64,000 bases of DNA from Uranotaenia lowii (taxonomy: Eukaryota > Arthropoda > Insecta > Diptera > Culicidae): the NCBI RefSeq assembly GCF_029784155.1, contig NC_073691.1, positions 137,590,409-137,654,408 on the forward strand, read 5' to 3'. This document shows, piece after piece, positions 12,155 to 25,447 of the stretch. A program made the position numbers and the translations under genes. The stretch's first letter is position 1, and each line of letters starts with the position of its first letter. The notes beneath the pieces were generated by a model. The model saw only the letters and a list, made by a program, of their open reading frames with translations. It did not search any database and was not told where the DNA came from.

Positions 12155-12280
12155 TTGAATATTTTCCTGAATTTTATACTAATTAAACTTGAAAAAGAAA
12201 TAAAATTTGATTTTTTAAACAAACGATTTCACCGATTTACACGCGTTTTCCCTGGACCAAATTTTGACCGTATCACTCTT
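12155..12280 (+). mobile_element. 3' flank and probable terminal repeat of the DD37E element
   Basis: After the transposase stop come an AATAAA at about 12199-12204 and a less AT-rich end, ACCAAATTTTGACCGTATCA (about 12257-12276), which looks like a mariner-type terminus. The matching inverse was not found upstream of 11344, consistent with loss of the 5' end. Confidence 0.45.
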
Positions 12281-12419
12281 TATGTCATAGTTTGGCATTA
12301 AATTTTATAAAAATGTCAACCTGCAATTTTCGATTAAACACGCCTAATGTGGTATTATACCTATTCGATTTTAAAATTTTATTTTTAATAGAAAGTGGTG
12401 GATTATTTTAATCAGTTAA

Positions 12420-12760
12420 GGCGGGATCAAATATCGAATTCTTCTTTTGTCAACCCCTCCTTCAATTTTCAGAAAACCCTGAATGAACGAATGAATAAAG
12501 TTTAAGGTATTTTGTTGAAATATTTGATTTATTCTTCAAAAAATTTGAAAGAGCGAAGGTCAAATTGTAGCAGATGCGAATTGTATCACCATTATTATTC
12601 GAGATTTGGCATATTCTTCGATCTAAAATATTAACTCGATTTTTCAAATAAATTATTTTTTATCTTCCCAACCCCTCCCCCCCATCCTCTTCCCCTACGT
12701 GATGTTTCAACTCCAAGTGACCAAAGTGATTTAAAAAATTTTCCAGCTTCACTGGAAGAA
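12420..12760 (+). repeat. Repeat family A, copy 1
   Basis: A diverged direct copy of 18925-19290. Shared blocks in the same order are TTTTGTCAA followed by CCCCTC, AAACCCTGAA, ATAAAGTTTA(A/G)GGTATTT, GTTGTATCACC-like, and the terminal ACTCCAAGTGAC. Nothing is encoded; the class is unknown. Confidence 0.6.
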
Positions 12761-13320
12761 TGTCGTTTTAGGTAGAGAAACTTTATTATATGTAAGAGAA
12801 ACGATATCTTAAAATTCAAAATTGCAATCGATACAAAAGAGCTGTCAAAATCAATTCCAATCAATTCGAGCTTGCACACAAGAGGTTTTGCTTTCATATT
12901 GAATCTTTGTCAATGGAAATTATTGCGATTGCTGTTGCAGTCCGAGCGACTGTTTCGAATGCTCGTGATATGAATTCATGATAAGGATTTATTTTTCTAT
13001 TTTTTTTTTCTTTGGAGGTTCTGCTGTTTGGCGATGTTTAAAAAAAAGATTCGCTCTATTTTTTACGCTTCGGTTTACCATCTTCAGAAACTGTTTATTA
13101 ACATCAAATGAGAAGAAAGATAAATTTGATGTAATGACTAAAGTTTAATTACATAAGGTTAAATTCATAGAAGCACAAAAGTGAAAACACTCATAGGAAC
13201 GCTTTTTTCCGCCTGCTAAGTCCGTCGATAAAATTGGAAAAGGAAGTCTATTGACGATCTCTGGCTATTCTACATATGTTTTTCTTAAAACATAAGAGAA
13301 GTATCAGAGATTTCTAATAA
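12761..13320. other. No recognisable feature
   Basis: AT-rich DNA between two repeats. A T-run at 13001-13010 is the only notable element. Confidence 0.3.
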
Positions 13321-15665
13321 ACTAGCTGACCCGGCACTGTTCCTTAGTCAGCCTTCCTTTTTTCCACTTGGATAAAAGCAAGTGGATACCCTTGTGTCAG
13401 AAAAAAATCCAGAATTTTAGTTCAATATACAAATAAGTTAAGCTAACTTTTGGTTAGCGAACTTATTTTCTTCCGGTAACTTAAGAACGCTTAATATATC
13501 AAGTTTCAATTTAGTTTAGCCATCATTCAAAAATTCCTATCAGATCGAGTATTTTGAAATTTCTGAAGATTGATTTGAACAGAAAATGGATCTTTTTTGC
13601 TGGAGTCGTCATAAAATGAGTTTTTTTTCGATTTGTGTTTACCTCTGTATTTAAATACGTTGAAGTTTTCTTTAAGCATGATTGTCGAATAGAAAAATTA
13701 AAAAATGAATTAGAAGAAAACTAGAACATTTAAAGAATAATGAAAATAGACTTAATTTTTAATTTTTTTTTCATTATTTCAAATGTCGTTTTTTCGGACG
13801 TTGTACTAAATACACTTATTGAATCTTATTGTGAATTGACAGAGCTGAGCTTGACAAATATTTAACAATTCAGGAAAAGTCACTGTTTATCTCATTTTAC
13901 AGCTACACTGTTCTAATCAATATAATGTTGTCAATTTTCAGTTAGGAATTGGCAAATTGCACAATAAATTAGGAATAAAAAAAAAATAATTTAAACTGTC
14001 ATGTTTTTGGATTACTTTTTTTCTTAGCAATTGAAACCTTGAATTCGGAATAAAAATTCAAATCAATCACAAATTATTTAAAATTTTAGATCATGATCGT
14101 AAGATAAAAAACTGTAATCACAACAGTTAAATTTAATTCTAGATTTTATTGTTAATTTATATCTAAATTTGGCTTTATGAATCTGGATTTTCAGTTATAT
14201 TTGAACGTAAATTTAAAAGCACATTTTCTTTGATCTTGATTTTGTTTATATTCTTAAACTAACTTGTGCTTGATTAGATTGTTTTTTTTGATCTGGTATC
14301 TGGTACGAAACTTTTCTTGTATTTTTGTGAATTGGTTCAGATTTTTCTCTATACTTTAATGTATCTAAATTTTAGTTGGCATGCTTTTTACTTAATTGTT
14401 AAATTTTTATATTCTTTCAAATTTGATGATATTTTTTATTACGATCCTTTTTTCTGACTTTTGAAACTGAGAGATGGATCTAATATCAAGTTAAAGTCCT
14501 ATATAGCTAAACTTTGGAAAAGTTACTTTTAAACACTGAGCATAAAAGGTAGTGTGCATTTTTCAATGATTCCTGATCCTGGAATCCGTTCTTATGAAAG
14601 AAACGCAAAGTTCATTTGAATAACAATCTCTAAAACCAAAGCACCAAGTCGACAATACAATCGTTTACAGCTAAAATCAAGGAAAAATAATAAAAATTCT
14701 ATAGTAACGAATCCTAAATGCAAATTATAAAAATCAGATTTCACAGAGTATTAAAATGAAAGTGTAAATTGTTTTGAGAAGAGTCTTCTAGAAAGATTAT
14801 AAACCGGAAAGTACACCAACTGTTAATTAAACACATCTTGAGTAGACATTTTTTTTCTTCTTTCAAATTTACCATCTGTGGATCATTCTAAAATTGGTCA
14901 GTCAGCAACGTACTACAACACATCCACCAAAACTAATCTCAATCGATACATTTTTTTAATTCATAGGTTCGAAAATTGAATTTTATAAAGAAAACCATGA
15001 ATCATGAACCATTGCAGTGTGAAGAAGCGAGGGACAAAGAAAGTTTCATATAAATTACGTTGTATAACTTGAAATCTTATTTAGCAATCAGGGCTTTCAT
15101 ATAAGTTTATTGCCATAAATTGAGAACTTATCAAGCAAAATGAAGAGAGGTTGTTTGCGTACGAATAATTTGAAACCCTCCCTTTTTCTGGGTGGACTCT
15201 GTAAGACGGAGGCAAGTCTTTATTCATATTAAATTTGGCAAAATTTGAAAACTCATTAGACAAATAAAGCGAAAGGTTACGTCTTTAGATACTAAAAATG
15301 TTTTTATTTATGGTAGTTCGTGAGCACTTCTTGCATTGGAAGAAGGAAAGAGCTGGTGGAAGTGCATATAATTAAAACATACATTTTCACATCATTATTA
15401 TCAACTCTATGAAGCTTATAAAAATGAGTTAAAGTTTCAGATCTTGAAAAAATTTAGAGATCAATTTTTAGAAAATATTATTCAATCATTTTTTTTAACT
15501 GAAATTCAAAACTTCAGTTGCAGGTTTCTACTCAAAGCGTTTGCTTCTTAACTATGTTTAAATTTGGTTTGAGGTGCTGCCTAATGAAATTAAACTCAAT
15601 TTCAATTATTTTAACAAATTTCATTTATATTTGAAAGGTTCAGGAAAGCACACCGGGTCAGCTAG
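13321..15665. repeat. 2.3 kb repeat bounded by inverted ACTAGCTGACCCGG
   Basis: The left end reads ACTAGCTGACCCGGCACTG. The right end (15652-15665) is the exact inverse of ACTAGCTGACCCGG. The interior is very AT-rich, has no open frame over about 60 codons with any sense, and no tandem structure. The terminal motif resembles the start of the repeat at 1648 (ACTAGCTGATTTTACCCGG), so the two are probably related. Class unresolved. Confidence 0.55.
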
Positions 15666-17290
15666 TAATCATCTAAGATATTGCAGAATAAATGTTTTTG
15701 ATAAAATATCACCATGAAAAGCTATCACGAATAAACGAAGGACACGAAGGGCCACCCAATTTGTCATGAAAACAAATTGCCGTTTCGTATTACTGGAACT
15801 TTCTGAACCACCCTAAAATTATTCAACATCAAACTTAAAGGGAAGGCGCTAATATTTGTTTTCAGCTAAATTTAATTTCTGGACCACTGTGCCTCGAGTT
15901 TGAGTTGTTGTATGGGGTAGACTAACGAATTTTTGTTAGAAAACATCTACCGAAAAAGGACAAAACTGTTGATTTAACTGTCATTAAGAACAATTTATTC
16001 GGTACCTTTTTTTTAAAGCTGAACAGCTAACAAAGTGGTTTGATTTTTTTATTTCTTCACCGAAAAAAAGTGATGAAATTTAAAAAAAATGTGGTTGCTA
16101 TGAAAGGGTTTGTTGCCTTTATGCAAGAGTAAACCAAGACCGACAAAAATGTTGATAATAATTCCAACACTCATTCTTCCAACATTGGTGCTGTAGAATT
16201 AACCATAACAGTTAGGTTAAACGTCTTAATTAGCAGCCCCATGAAAGTGGTCGGCTAACACAGAAAAACTTAGTGTTCTATATTCCAACGAAGAAAAGAT
16301 ACCAATTAGAGTTTTTTTTGTTTCGGAATTGTCACCGAACCGAGCCACGCCAAAAGGTTCAAGTTTGACCGCTGGTGTTGTTTTGTCGGTCCGGAACTGG
16401 TTTGGGTCTATCGTTCTCGCAGACCATAAAGCCGGAAAAGGCAACCGAGGAAAAACAAACAAACTAAACAGTTCTACCGTATCCGTGTCCACCATTCACT
16501 GCCCCAGAACTTTGACCCTGCGTTTGGGCAGCACATAAAAAAAGGAACGGTTCAACAAGCGCAACCAAAATTGGATAATTTTTGTCGGTCGACGTGCCCG
16601 GAATTTAATTTTCTCCTCAAATAAACGCCGGGAGCCGTTTGTGGAGTCAACATGGGAATGATTTGTTATGTATGAAAATTCCTGGCCATTCATTTTTCCG
16701 CAGAAAATTAATAGCTTTAATATTTAAAGCATCACACTAAAATGCTGATTCAGTATGGCCTCAAAGTTTGGATTTTGAACTCAAAGTGATTAAGATAACT
16801 CGATAAAAAGAAGAAAACTGACATGGAACACATTTCTCATAACAATCTCTCTTATAGTCTAATGCCGTTCAAAGAGAAGACCTCTTTAATAGACCTATGT
16901 TGCCTGACACCATCAAGAAAATAAATTGAAGACCTCTCTTAGCAGAAAAATAACCAGAACAACAACATTGTAATCGACTGTTCGGTGTGTTTCTTAACAC
17001 TTCTTCGCCGATATCGAGCTGACAGCACACACGACTCCGAGCTTACAGATAGGCAGACCCCACACATATCCGGTGTAGGATGAAAGTCTTATGTATCCTA
17101 CATGAAACCACTTCACCGTACGAGAGTTCATATATCCTTTCTGCGAAGTGAATGATGTACGGTATTTCGGGGCGATATGAACGGTTGGGTTAAATTTTCT
17201 ATTTATCACTGGGTGTTTTCAATGAAATTGGTTTGTTTTAAATTTCGGTTATCGTTTGTCTATGACACGAAATTTGTTTGTGATCAGAAA
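15666..17290. other. Unassigned sequence with a GC-richer island
   Basis: Most of this stretch is AT-rich. The block 16320-16680 is markedly less so and gives overlapping open frames on both strands (for example 16329-16538 plus, 16226-16495 minus) with no recognisable protein motif. It may be unique non-coding DNA or a remnant. Neither promoter nor exon boundaries could be supported. Confidence 0.3.
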
Positions 17291-17296
17291 TCTAAC

Positions 17297-17590
17297 ATAC
17301 ATATATAAAGATGAGTTGGAATGTATATGTTTGTTTCTTTGCACCTTCTACAAATCCACACCACTTAACCGATCATCCTGGAATTTGGTTTAGCGATGTT
17401 TTTGAACCAGGGTAAGGTTTAAGTAATAGTTTTGAGCCCCTCCTACCTAAGATAAGGGACCATCCCATACAACTTCGTTTTTATTCCCACGACCCAAAAG
17501 TCATGGCACCCATTTCGTAAACCGATTTTCGTTTCCTTTGGTGGGGTTTTTGGCACCAAGGTTTTTAGAAACACAAAGTTCTCCGACTTT
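17297..17590 (+). repeat. Repeat terminus related to 2960-3273
   Basis: It begins CATATATAAAGATGAGTTGG and contains ACAAATCCACACCACTTAAC, CCAGGGTAAGGTTTAAGTAA and CGATTTTCGTTTCCTTTGG. All of these are found inverted in 2960-3273. It leads directly into the tandem array that follows. Confidence 0.6.
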
Positions 17591-18590
17591 CACAGTCAGT
17601 AGGCGAGGAGTGAGCGGGGCGCTCCTTCCAATTAGTAAATTGGAAGCGGGGAGGATGGCTTCCATACAATTTTCGCACCATTCGAGAAATAATCAAGCAA
17701 ACAGAACCAAATTTGGTATGCGAAGATATAACGATAGGAAAAATATTTTAAAGATGGTTTAAGACTCCTCCCACTTTCCAGTATTTAGATAGAAAGATGG
17801 GAGGGGTCTTCCACACCATATTTTGTAAAAAATCGAGGACTGATCAAGCAAATGGAACCAAATTTAACATGGGTGCTTATTTGGGTACGAGAAAGGTTTT
17901 TATGATTATTTGGGACTCCACACTCTTCAATTGGGGAGCTATAAAGGGGGAGGGGGTCTTCCGTATAATTTACTTCCATATTCGATAACTAGTCATGCAA
18001 ATGAATCCAAATTTCACATAAGTAAGTTTAAGGTAACGAGTCAAGTTTCTACGATGTTTGTGACCCATCTGTCCTCTCACTAGGAGAAGAAGGGGAGAAG
18101 GGTCTCCCTTTTATGCATTACACGAGAACTAATAAAAAAAATCATGGAAGTATATTCGAGTACGAGAAAAGTTTTTTTTTTCGAGACCCTTTCCTCTCTC
18201 CAATGGGAAAAGGGGAAGGAGGAGGGATGTTGTCATACAATATTTTTGGATCACTCGAAAACTTTTTTTTCAAATAATATTGCAGAGGGTATTTTAGTAG
18301 ATTTTTTATATGATTGTTTAAGGCTTCTACCTTCTTTCACTGATTCGGTAGGAAGGGGGAAGGGGAGCTCCCATACAATTTTTTTTAATAACTCGAGTGC
18401 TAGTAGATGGTAACAAATTTGGAGAATTATTTCAATACAAACAATATTTCTACGATAATTTGGTTCCCCTCACGGGATAGGAAAGAGAAGAGAGGTGCCA
18501 CACGTATTTCTTGATAAATTCAAGAGCTCATCTAATGAATTTATTTAAATTATACAAGGGAGAGTATTATGGTACAAGAAAAAATTCTAT
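17590..18590 (+). repeat. Decayed tandem array, 125-150 bp unit
   Basis: About seven diverged units follow each other. Each contains a CCATACAAT(A/T)TT-like block (near 17664, 17811, 17960, 18107, 18233, 18372, 18497), then a TCGA(G/T)(A/T)A-(C/A)TAATCA-like block, AAATGGAACCAAATTT-like sequence, TACGAGAAA, and a purine-rich GGGGAGGGG-like block. Spacing is 147, 149, 147, 126, 139 and 125 bases. Short open frames across it are by-products of the repeat. Confidence 0.65.
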
Positions 18591-18924
18591 GGTTATTAAA
18601 AATTAATTTATTAAAAGTTATTTTTATTTTATTAATTTTTTTATGCTATGACATTTTTTGAAAACTTTAGCAGACCTATGAATCGCTAAAAAATGTAGAA
18701 AGTAGAGCTTTAAAAGTATCAAACGAACGGATTAGAGGGCACATTTTGCCCTCGCTACCCAGTGATAACAAAATTACCACAGCAGCCTTACAAACAAGAT
18801 TACCACCATGCAACGACATCGGCTTACAAACCACATCAGTTCCCGGACATAAGGTTGGCGTATACCAAATAACTTTCGGAAAGTTTCACTCAATCTTTCA
18901 ACGGTCTTTTGCTTGTGATATCAA
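18591..18924. other. No recognisable feature
   Basis: AT-rich start, then a less biased stretch at 18700-18920 with an open frame lacking family motifs. Confidence 0.3.
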
Positions 18925-19290
18925 AGGCCGGAACAAATATCAAAATCATTTTTGTCAATCACAGCCCCTCGCCCCTCCCCCCCATTTCGGTGTATCAGAA
19001 ACCCTGAAGAAAGGAATTCATAAAGTTTAGGGTATTTCATAGAAAAAATTGATAAATTTTTCGAATTTCAAAAAATGCAAAGAGCGATAGTAAACCTGTA
19101 AAAGTTGGGTGTTGTATCACCTTTTGTAATTGATTTTTTTAAATGATTTTTCGAATTAGTTGCATGCAAAGTTTTGTCCAGTTTGTTCCATTTTATTCAT
19201 AATATGGAATATTTTTCATTATACCTTCCTCTCTCACGAGATGTTTTAACTCCAAGTGACAAAAGAAGGATTTCAGATTTGTTTCAGACA
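18925..19290 (+). repeat. Repeat family A, copy 2
   Basis: Direct, diverged copy of 12420-12760, with the same order of CCCCTC, GAAACCCTGAA, ATAAAGTTTAGGGTATTT, TTGTATCACC and ACTCCAAGTGAC blocks. It differs from copy 1 by a short additional AT-rich segment before the last block. Confidence 0.6.
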
Positions 19291-20555
19291 ATTTCAACGA
19301 TGATAATGTTTTTGGTTATCTATTTTCAAAGAATATTACATTTTTGAAAAAAAAATCCTACTAAGGTTGAACTAAGGTTTCCAATTGGAGCTGAGGCAAT
19401 CAATGCTTCCGCGTTCTCACTCATGCAACCCTGTTTTGATTAGAATCCAATGAGTTCAAAGTTACGACGCGAAATTTTTCTCCAAAGAACAAGAAAAACA
19501 GCAAATGGCCGCTCAAATAACAGCACCCAATATCAAAATTCTATATTTGGAAGCATCCGTGTGAAGAAAACCATAGGATAAAGAATTTATTTCATCTGCT
19601 CAAAGATTATGGGCCCCGTTCACTTAATGATAAGAAGGACCGGAAGGAATCGGCCGCGCTGCTGGAAACTTTTGAAACCAAACGAGGCATAACATCTAGG
19701 AGCTGACCACAAAATAGAGCGATAATGTCCAAAACTTTATATGTATACAAAACCGCTGACAAGGGAAGTCACAGTCGATAAATTAAGCTTGTTGGATGGC
19801 AGCCGAAAAATAACTTTGTTTATTTGTATTCTACCATTAAAGATTCCGTAATGAAAGTTTGAATTTTTTTTATTTTTATTCATCCATAATTTCACTTCAT
19901 TTGATCCTCTAGTCTTAATAAAAAAAACTTCAATAAAAAAAAAATCTTGGTAATCTTCTTGAAACGAAATTTCAGTGTTTACCGAAATTTGCTCCGAGAA
20001 GAGTATTAGGTGAACAACTCCCCATCACTCAAAAAATAGAAAAAAAATCATCATCAAAAACATTATCCGTCATAAAATCATAAAGCATATCGGAAGCCAA
20101 TGGCCACAAAGCCAAAGTCGTCTTGCAATAGACCCAGTCCAAAGTATACAGCCTTGGCTGATAGGTAGATATTCGGTCACCGTTGTGTTTAGCATGTTTA
20201 TTTATCCCTCAGACAGCGCATTAATCAGATGGATTAGCAAAAAACTTTCCCTCTCGCTGTACCTAAATACTAAGATCCATCCTTTGAGAGTTGACAAACC
20301 AGATGGGAAAGATGAGCAAATCTTCCTAGATAAGTCATTGGAAATGGATGTAAATCAGAGCGAATAAAAATTGTGATGATTTTTCATCCCAAGCTTTCTG
20401 GCGACTATTCAACGAACAAGAGAGAGAGAAACACACAAATTCAAATGTGATCCATAAAAGCAAATAAAACTCTAACCAATTCAATATTCAGTGTTTGTCT
20501 GACGGAAATACATTGACATAGGAAGACGATTTTAATGAAGTCCTTCAAAGTCGAC
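19291..20555. other. No recognisable feature
   Basis: Mixed-composition DNA. Short open frames such as 20185-20367 carry no motif. The stretch leads into the satellite without a visible boundary repeat. Confidence 0.3.
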
Positions 20556-22948
20556 AAAGAGAGTAGGGTGAAGCAGAATAGAGTAGAGAAGAGAAGAGTA
20601 GAGAAGAGTAGAGGAGAGTAGAGAAGAGTAGAGTAGAGTAGAGTAGAGTAGAGTAGAGTAATGTAGAGTAGAGAAGGATAGAGTGGAGATAAAGAGTAGA
20701 GTAAAGTTGAGTAGAGAAGAGTAGAGTAGAGTAGAGAACAGTAGAGTAGAGTAGAGCAGAGTACAATAGCGAAGAGTACAGTAAAGTGGAGAAGAGTAGA
20801 GTAGAGTGGAGAGTAGGAAAGTAGAGTAGCATAGAGTTGAGTAGAAAAAAATAAAGAAAAGTAAAGTAGTGTAGAGTAGAGTAGAGTAGAGTAGAAACGA
20901 GTACAGTAGAGTAGAGTGGAGCAGAGTAGAGTACACTATAGTAGACTAGAGTAGAGTAGAGTACAGTAGAGTAGAGTAAAGTAGAGTAGAGTAGAGTAGA
21001 GTAGAGTAATGTAATGTAGAGTAGAGAGGAGTAGAGAAGAGTAAAGTAGAGTAGAGTACAGTACAGTAGAGTAGAGTAGAGTAGAGTAGAGTAGAGAAGA
21101 GAAGTGAAGAGTAGAGAAGAGTAAAGTAGAGTAGAATGGAGAATAGTTGAATTGAGTAGAGTAGAGTTAAGTAGAGTAGAGTAAAGTAGAAAAGAGTAGA
21201 GCAGAGTAGAGTAGAGCGGAGTAGAGTGGAGTAGAGTAGAGTCAAGTAGAGAAGAGTAGAATAAAGTACAGTAGAGCAGAGTAGAGTAGATTAGAGTAGA
21301 GTAGATTAGAGTACAGTAAAGTGAATTAGAGTAGAGTAGAGTAGAGTAATGTAGAGTAATGTAGAGTTAAGTAGAGTGGAGTAGAGTAGAGTAGAGTAGA
21401 AAGGAGTTTTGGTAGAGTAATGTAGTGTAAAGTAGAGTAGAGTAGAGTAGAGTAGAGTAGAGTAGAGTAGAGTAGAGTAGAGTAGAGTAGTGTAGAGTAA
21501 AGTAGAGTTGAGTAGAATAGAGTAGAGTAGAGAAGAGTAGAGAAGAGTAGAGTGGAGTAGAGTAGAGTGGAGTTATGTAGAGTAATGTAGAGTAAAATAG
21601 AATAGAGTAGAGTAGAGCAGAGTAGAGTGGTGTAATGTAGAGTAAAGTAGAGTAGAGTAGAGTAGAGAAGAGTAGAGTAGAGTAGAGTAGAGTTGATTTG
21701 AGTAGAGTAAAGTAGAGTAGAGTAGAGTAGAGTAGAGTAGAGTAGAGTAGAGTAAAGTAGAGTAGAGTAGAGTAGAGTAGAGTAGAGTAGAGTAGAGTAG
21801 AGTAGAGTAGAGAAGAGTAGAGTAAAGTAGAGTAGAGTAGAGCAGAGTTGAGTAAAGTAGAGTTGAGTAGAGAAGAGTAGAGAAAAGTAGAGTGGAGTAG
21901 AGCAGAGAAGAGTAAAGTAGAGTTGAGTAGAGAAGAGTAGAGAAGAGTAGAGTGGAGTAGAGTAGATTAGAGTAGAGTAGAGTGGATTAGAATAGAGTAG
22001 AGTAGAGTAATGTAGAGTAGAGTGAAGTTTTGTAGAGTAATGTAGAGTAAAGTAGAGTAGAGTAGAGTAGAGTAGAGTAGAGTAGAGTAGAGTAGAGTAG
22101 AGTAGAGAACAGTAGAGTAGAGTAGTGTAGAGTAGAGTAGAGTAGAGTAGAGTAGAGTAGAGTAGAGTAGAGTAGAGTAGAGTATAGAAAAGTAGAGTGG
22201 AGTAGAGTAGAGTGGAGTTATGTAGAGTAAAGTAGAGTAGAGTAGAGTAGAGTTGAGTAGAGTACAGTACAGTATAGAAGAGTAGAGTAGAGTAGAGTAG
22301 AGTAGAGAATAGTAGTGAAGAGTAGAAAAGAGTACTGAAGAGTGGAGAGAGGTAAAGTAGAGTAGAGTGGAGAATAGTTGAATTAAGAAGAGTAGAGTAA
22401 AGTAGAGTAAATTTAAAATAGAGTTGAGCAGAGTAGAGTAGAGCAGAGTGGAGTGGAGTAGAGTGGAGTAGAGTAGAGTCAAGTAGAGAAGAGTAGAATA
22501 AAGTACAGTAGAGTAGAGTAGAGTAGATTAGAGTAGAGTAGAGTGGATTAGAATAGAGTAGAGTAGAGTAATGTAGAGTAATATAGAATAAAGTAGAATA
22601 GAGTAGAGTAGAGTAGAGTAGAGACGAGTAGAGCGAAGTTTTGTTGAGTATTGTAGAGTAAAGTAGAGTAGAGTAGAGTAGAGTAGAGTAGAGTAGAGTG
22701 GATTAGAGTAGAGTAGAGTAGAGTAATGTAGAGTAAAGTAGAGCAAAGTAGAGTAGAGTAGAGTGAAGTTTTGTTGAGTAATGTAGAGTAAAGTAGAGTA
22801 GAGTAGAGTAGAGTAGAGTAGATTAGAGAAAAGTAGAGTAGAGTAGAGTAGATTAGAGTAGAGTAGAGTGGATTAGAGTAGAGTAGAGTAGAGTAGAGTA
22901 GAGTAAAGTAGAGTTGAGGAGAGTAGAGTAGAGTTGAGTAGAGTAAAA
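20556..22948. repeat. Pentanucleotide (AGAGT)n satellite
   Basis: About 2.4 kb of near-continuous AGAGT/ACTCT pentamers with scattered point variants (AGAGA, AAAGT, ATGT, GGAGT). It is not homogeneous: longer variant strings recur, showing higher-order duplication (for example 21130-21300 against 22360-22530, and 21975-22060 against 22535-22680 and 22690-22800). The long minus-strand frames of Leu-Tyr-Ser-Thr repeats are translation artefacts, because a 5-base unit repeated in any frame without stops yields such a polymer. Confidence 0.97.
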
Positions 22949-25447
22949 AAATTTCATAGTAGATTGTTGATGCTAAGTAATAAATTAAACTAAAATACAC
23001 TCATTCACCCTTACACAATCCAGTATCACATCTGATGCGAATGGTATCAGGCGTTTGAATGATTCATTACTTAGTTGATACCGGATACATAGCATAGCCA
23101 AAATAATTGACGAGCACCATCACTCAAAGGGTTTATCCCATCGTAGAAAATGATGCTATCTGTCAACAACTTCCGAATGTTTCGGCTTTTTCTGAAATAA
23201 TTGATAAGAAAATTTTCACACTAAGCCCCAGCTAAGAATAAACAGAGCGGAGCCAATATGTACTCAACGTATACACCAACGTGAGAAATCCATTTATTTG
23301 TGGGGTGTCTATGTATTTCTGAAACAGAACCGATTTCTTGAGGCACATAAGAATCTCCTGAGGGTTCTTCGTTCGCTTAAGAAGAGGAAGGTGCCAAAGT
23401 GAGATACAAAATCTCAAGCATCATCAATATCAGCAACAATAATGTCCGGAAACTTTTTCCAATCCCATGAGCAGCAGTAGCGGAAATCTCCTTTCAGCCA
23501 AAAAGTTTTTCAAGGCATATGGAGTTAATTGGTCAAAACAAAGTCCAATACTACTAATTGCGGGAAAATAAATCAAAACTATTAGCTCTGGAAAAAAAGC
23601 CCAAGACTGTGCATTTTGGATGAATGAGTTGATACTCGGGATCAAATACATTTAATTTATAATCTCCTTTGTTAACGACCGCACAATTTTTTAATTAATT
23701 ATTTTATAGAAGGGGATTTTCCATGGGAGTTTTGAAAAGAGCTTTTGTAAAAAAAATTCGGTCAATGCTCTTAGACTAAATATTTGCGATGTAAATATTT
23801 GAATCATTTTTGTATTGCATGTATGCATGCTTAAGTTTACATCATAATCGATTTAAATTTGAAATATTGCTCCGTGTGTGACATTGCCCAAATTCACGTT
23901 TGAGCGTGATATTGATTGCCTGGAGTTTTAAGATTTTTGTGATGTGTACATTAGGATGGCCCTTATATTTTAACATCCTTGAAAATTTAACCCCATCTGA
24001 GCCCAAACACCCCTCCCCCCACTATTTTGATCCAATCAATGATAAAACAATACCGGCAAAGTTCGGAGCACATTTGTATAACTCTCAAGAGACCCTGAAA
24101 GACCATCATATTGGTATGAAACTTGGCTGGAAAAAGCAAACATTTTCTAAAAGAAAGTCGATAATAATTCTAGCAAAACTATAAAACCCCACAAGCTTTG
24201 GTGCGTAAAGGTTTAAAGCTAAGCAACAACTTTGTAGGGCATCAATTATGATATTTTAGTGAAAATTTGAATATTTTTTTCATTTACTTTTCAACTTCAA
24301 GGCGTTTGGGGGTTACCTTAGATTTATCCAATCAAAGAGAAATTTTGCACAGTTTGTTATCTTGATTTATAGATCAATATTAAGGGGTGGAAGCAGTGAT
24401 ATGTTGGGTTTTGTAAACTTCCATAAAGCTAAGCATCACCTAGTGTATCGATAGTATTCTATGCTTTTCCGGAAATTATGGGAGAATATATTCATTTTTG
24501 TAAACTGATCAGACTTATTGATTCCGAAGAACCACATAATTTTTTTAACGTTGAATATTCATATCAAATCAAATTTTTTGAGAAGCAGAAGCCAATGGAG
24601 ATTTTGCTTTCTTGGAATCCAAATTTCAAACCGGCAGAACCAATCGCTAGCTAGCTAGGGTTTGTGTGTTTTATCGTAAACCATACGGCTAGAGTCAAAA
24701 TTTGCATTTCAATCAGCATCGTTAAAGTCAATAACCGTCAAGGAAGAAACATTTCCGGCAACCCTTGGGGACTGAAACTGAGCCAAGCCAACGTTGTCAA
24801 TGTGTACACCATAAGTTTTATACCCGAATACACCCAGGCGTTTTCGTTCTGAACCCATAAGGGCGGAGCTTATTTTGATCCAATCGAACATTGTTTCGAA
24901 TAGCACAGCAACGGGGTAGATTGAATGTTTGTATTGACATTTTGATTTTTATGCAAGCGGAAAACTTTGCCCGATATAAGTGGTGCAAACATATCATCTT
25001 AGCTGGAAGAAACTTCTCAGCTAAGCGAAATTTTTGAGTGTCGCTTTCCGTCAGTTTCCACTGTATGTTCTTAAAGTTTTTGCATCCGCATGAATCTTTT
25101 TAATAAGCCGGGTTGTTTATGGGTTTGGCTGTTTTATGATTGAAGCGCCATTCGATGTTGTAACACGGACTTGACAAAACCGAATGTTAGGATATTTCAA
25201 AATGAGATTTTGTTCTTACTTATTTAAACTAGAGGATAAATCGCGTCAAAATAAGAAAAAAAAATGCTGCGATTTGAATTTCAGACAGATACGATTGGTT
25301 CAACGTTTTCACTAACTTTAAATATAACTCAACTTGCATAACTCTAAAAATAAGAATCAGGAAAATTGAATCAAACGGATTTAAAGTTTGACAAATTTTT
25401 ACATAACGATCCTTTACAAACTTTTTAAAACGTGAACAGATATTAGA
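22949..25447. other. No recognisable gene
   Basis: Unassigned. Open frames up to 94 codons occur (for example 23900-24184) but none shows a domain, signal peptide or codon pattern distinguishing it from chance. No inverted repeat was found. Confidence 0.3.

Noticed and set aside
20532..23000. Long minus-strand open frames of Leu-Tyr-Ser-Thr repeats, up to 171 codons
   Set aside because: They are translations of the AGAGT satellite, occur in several overlapping frames, and have no start context, domain or non-repeat sequence.
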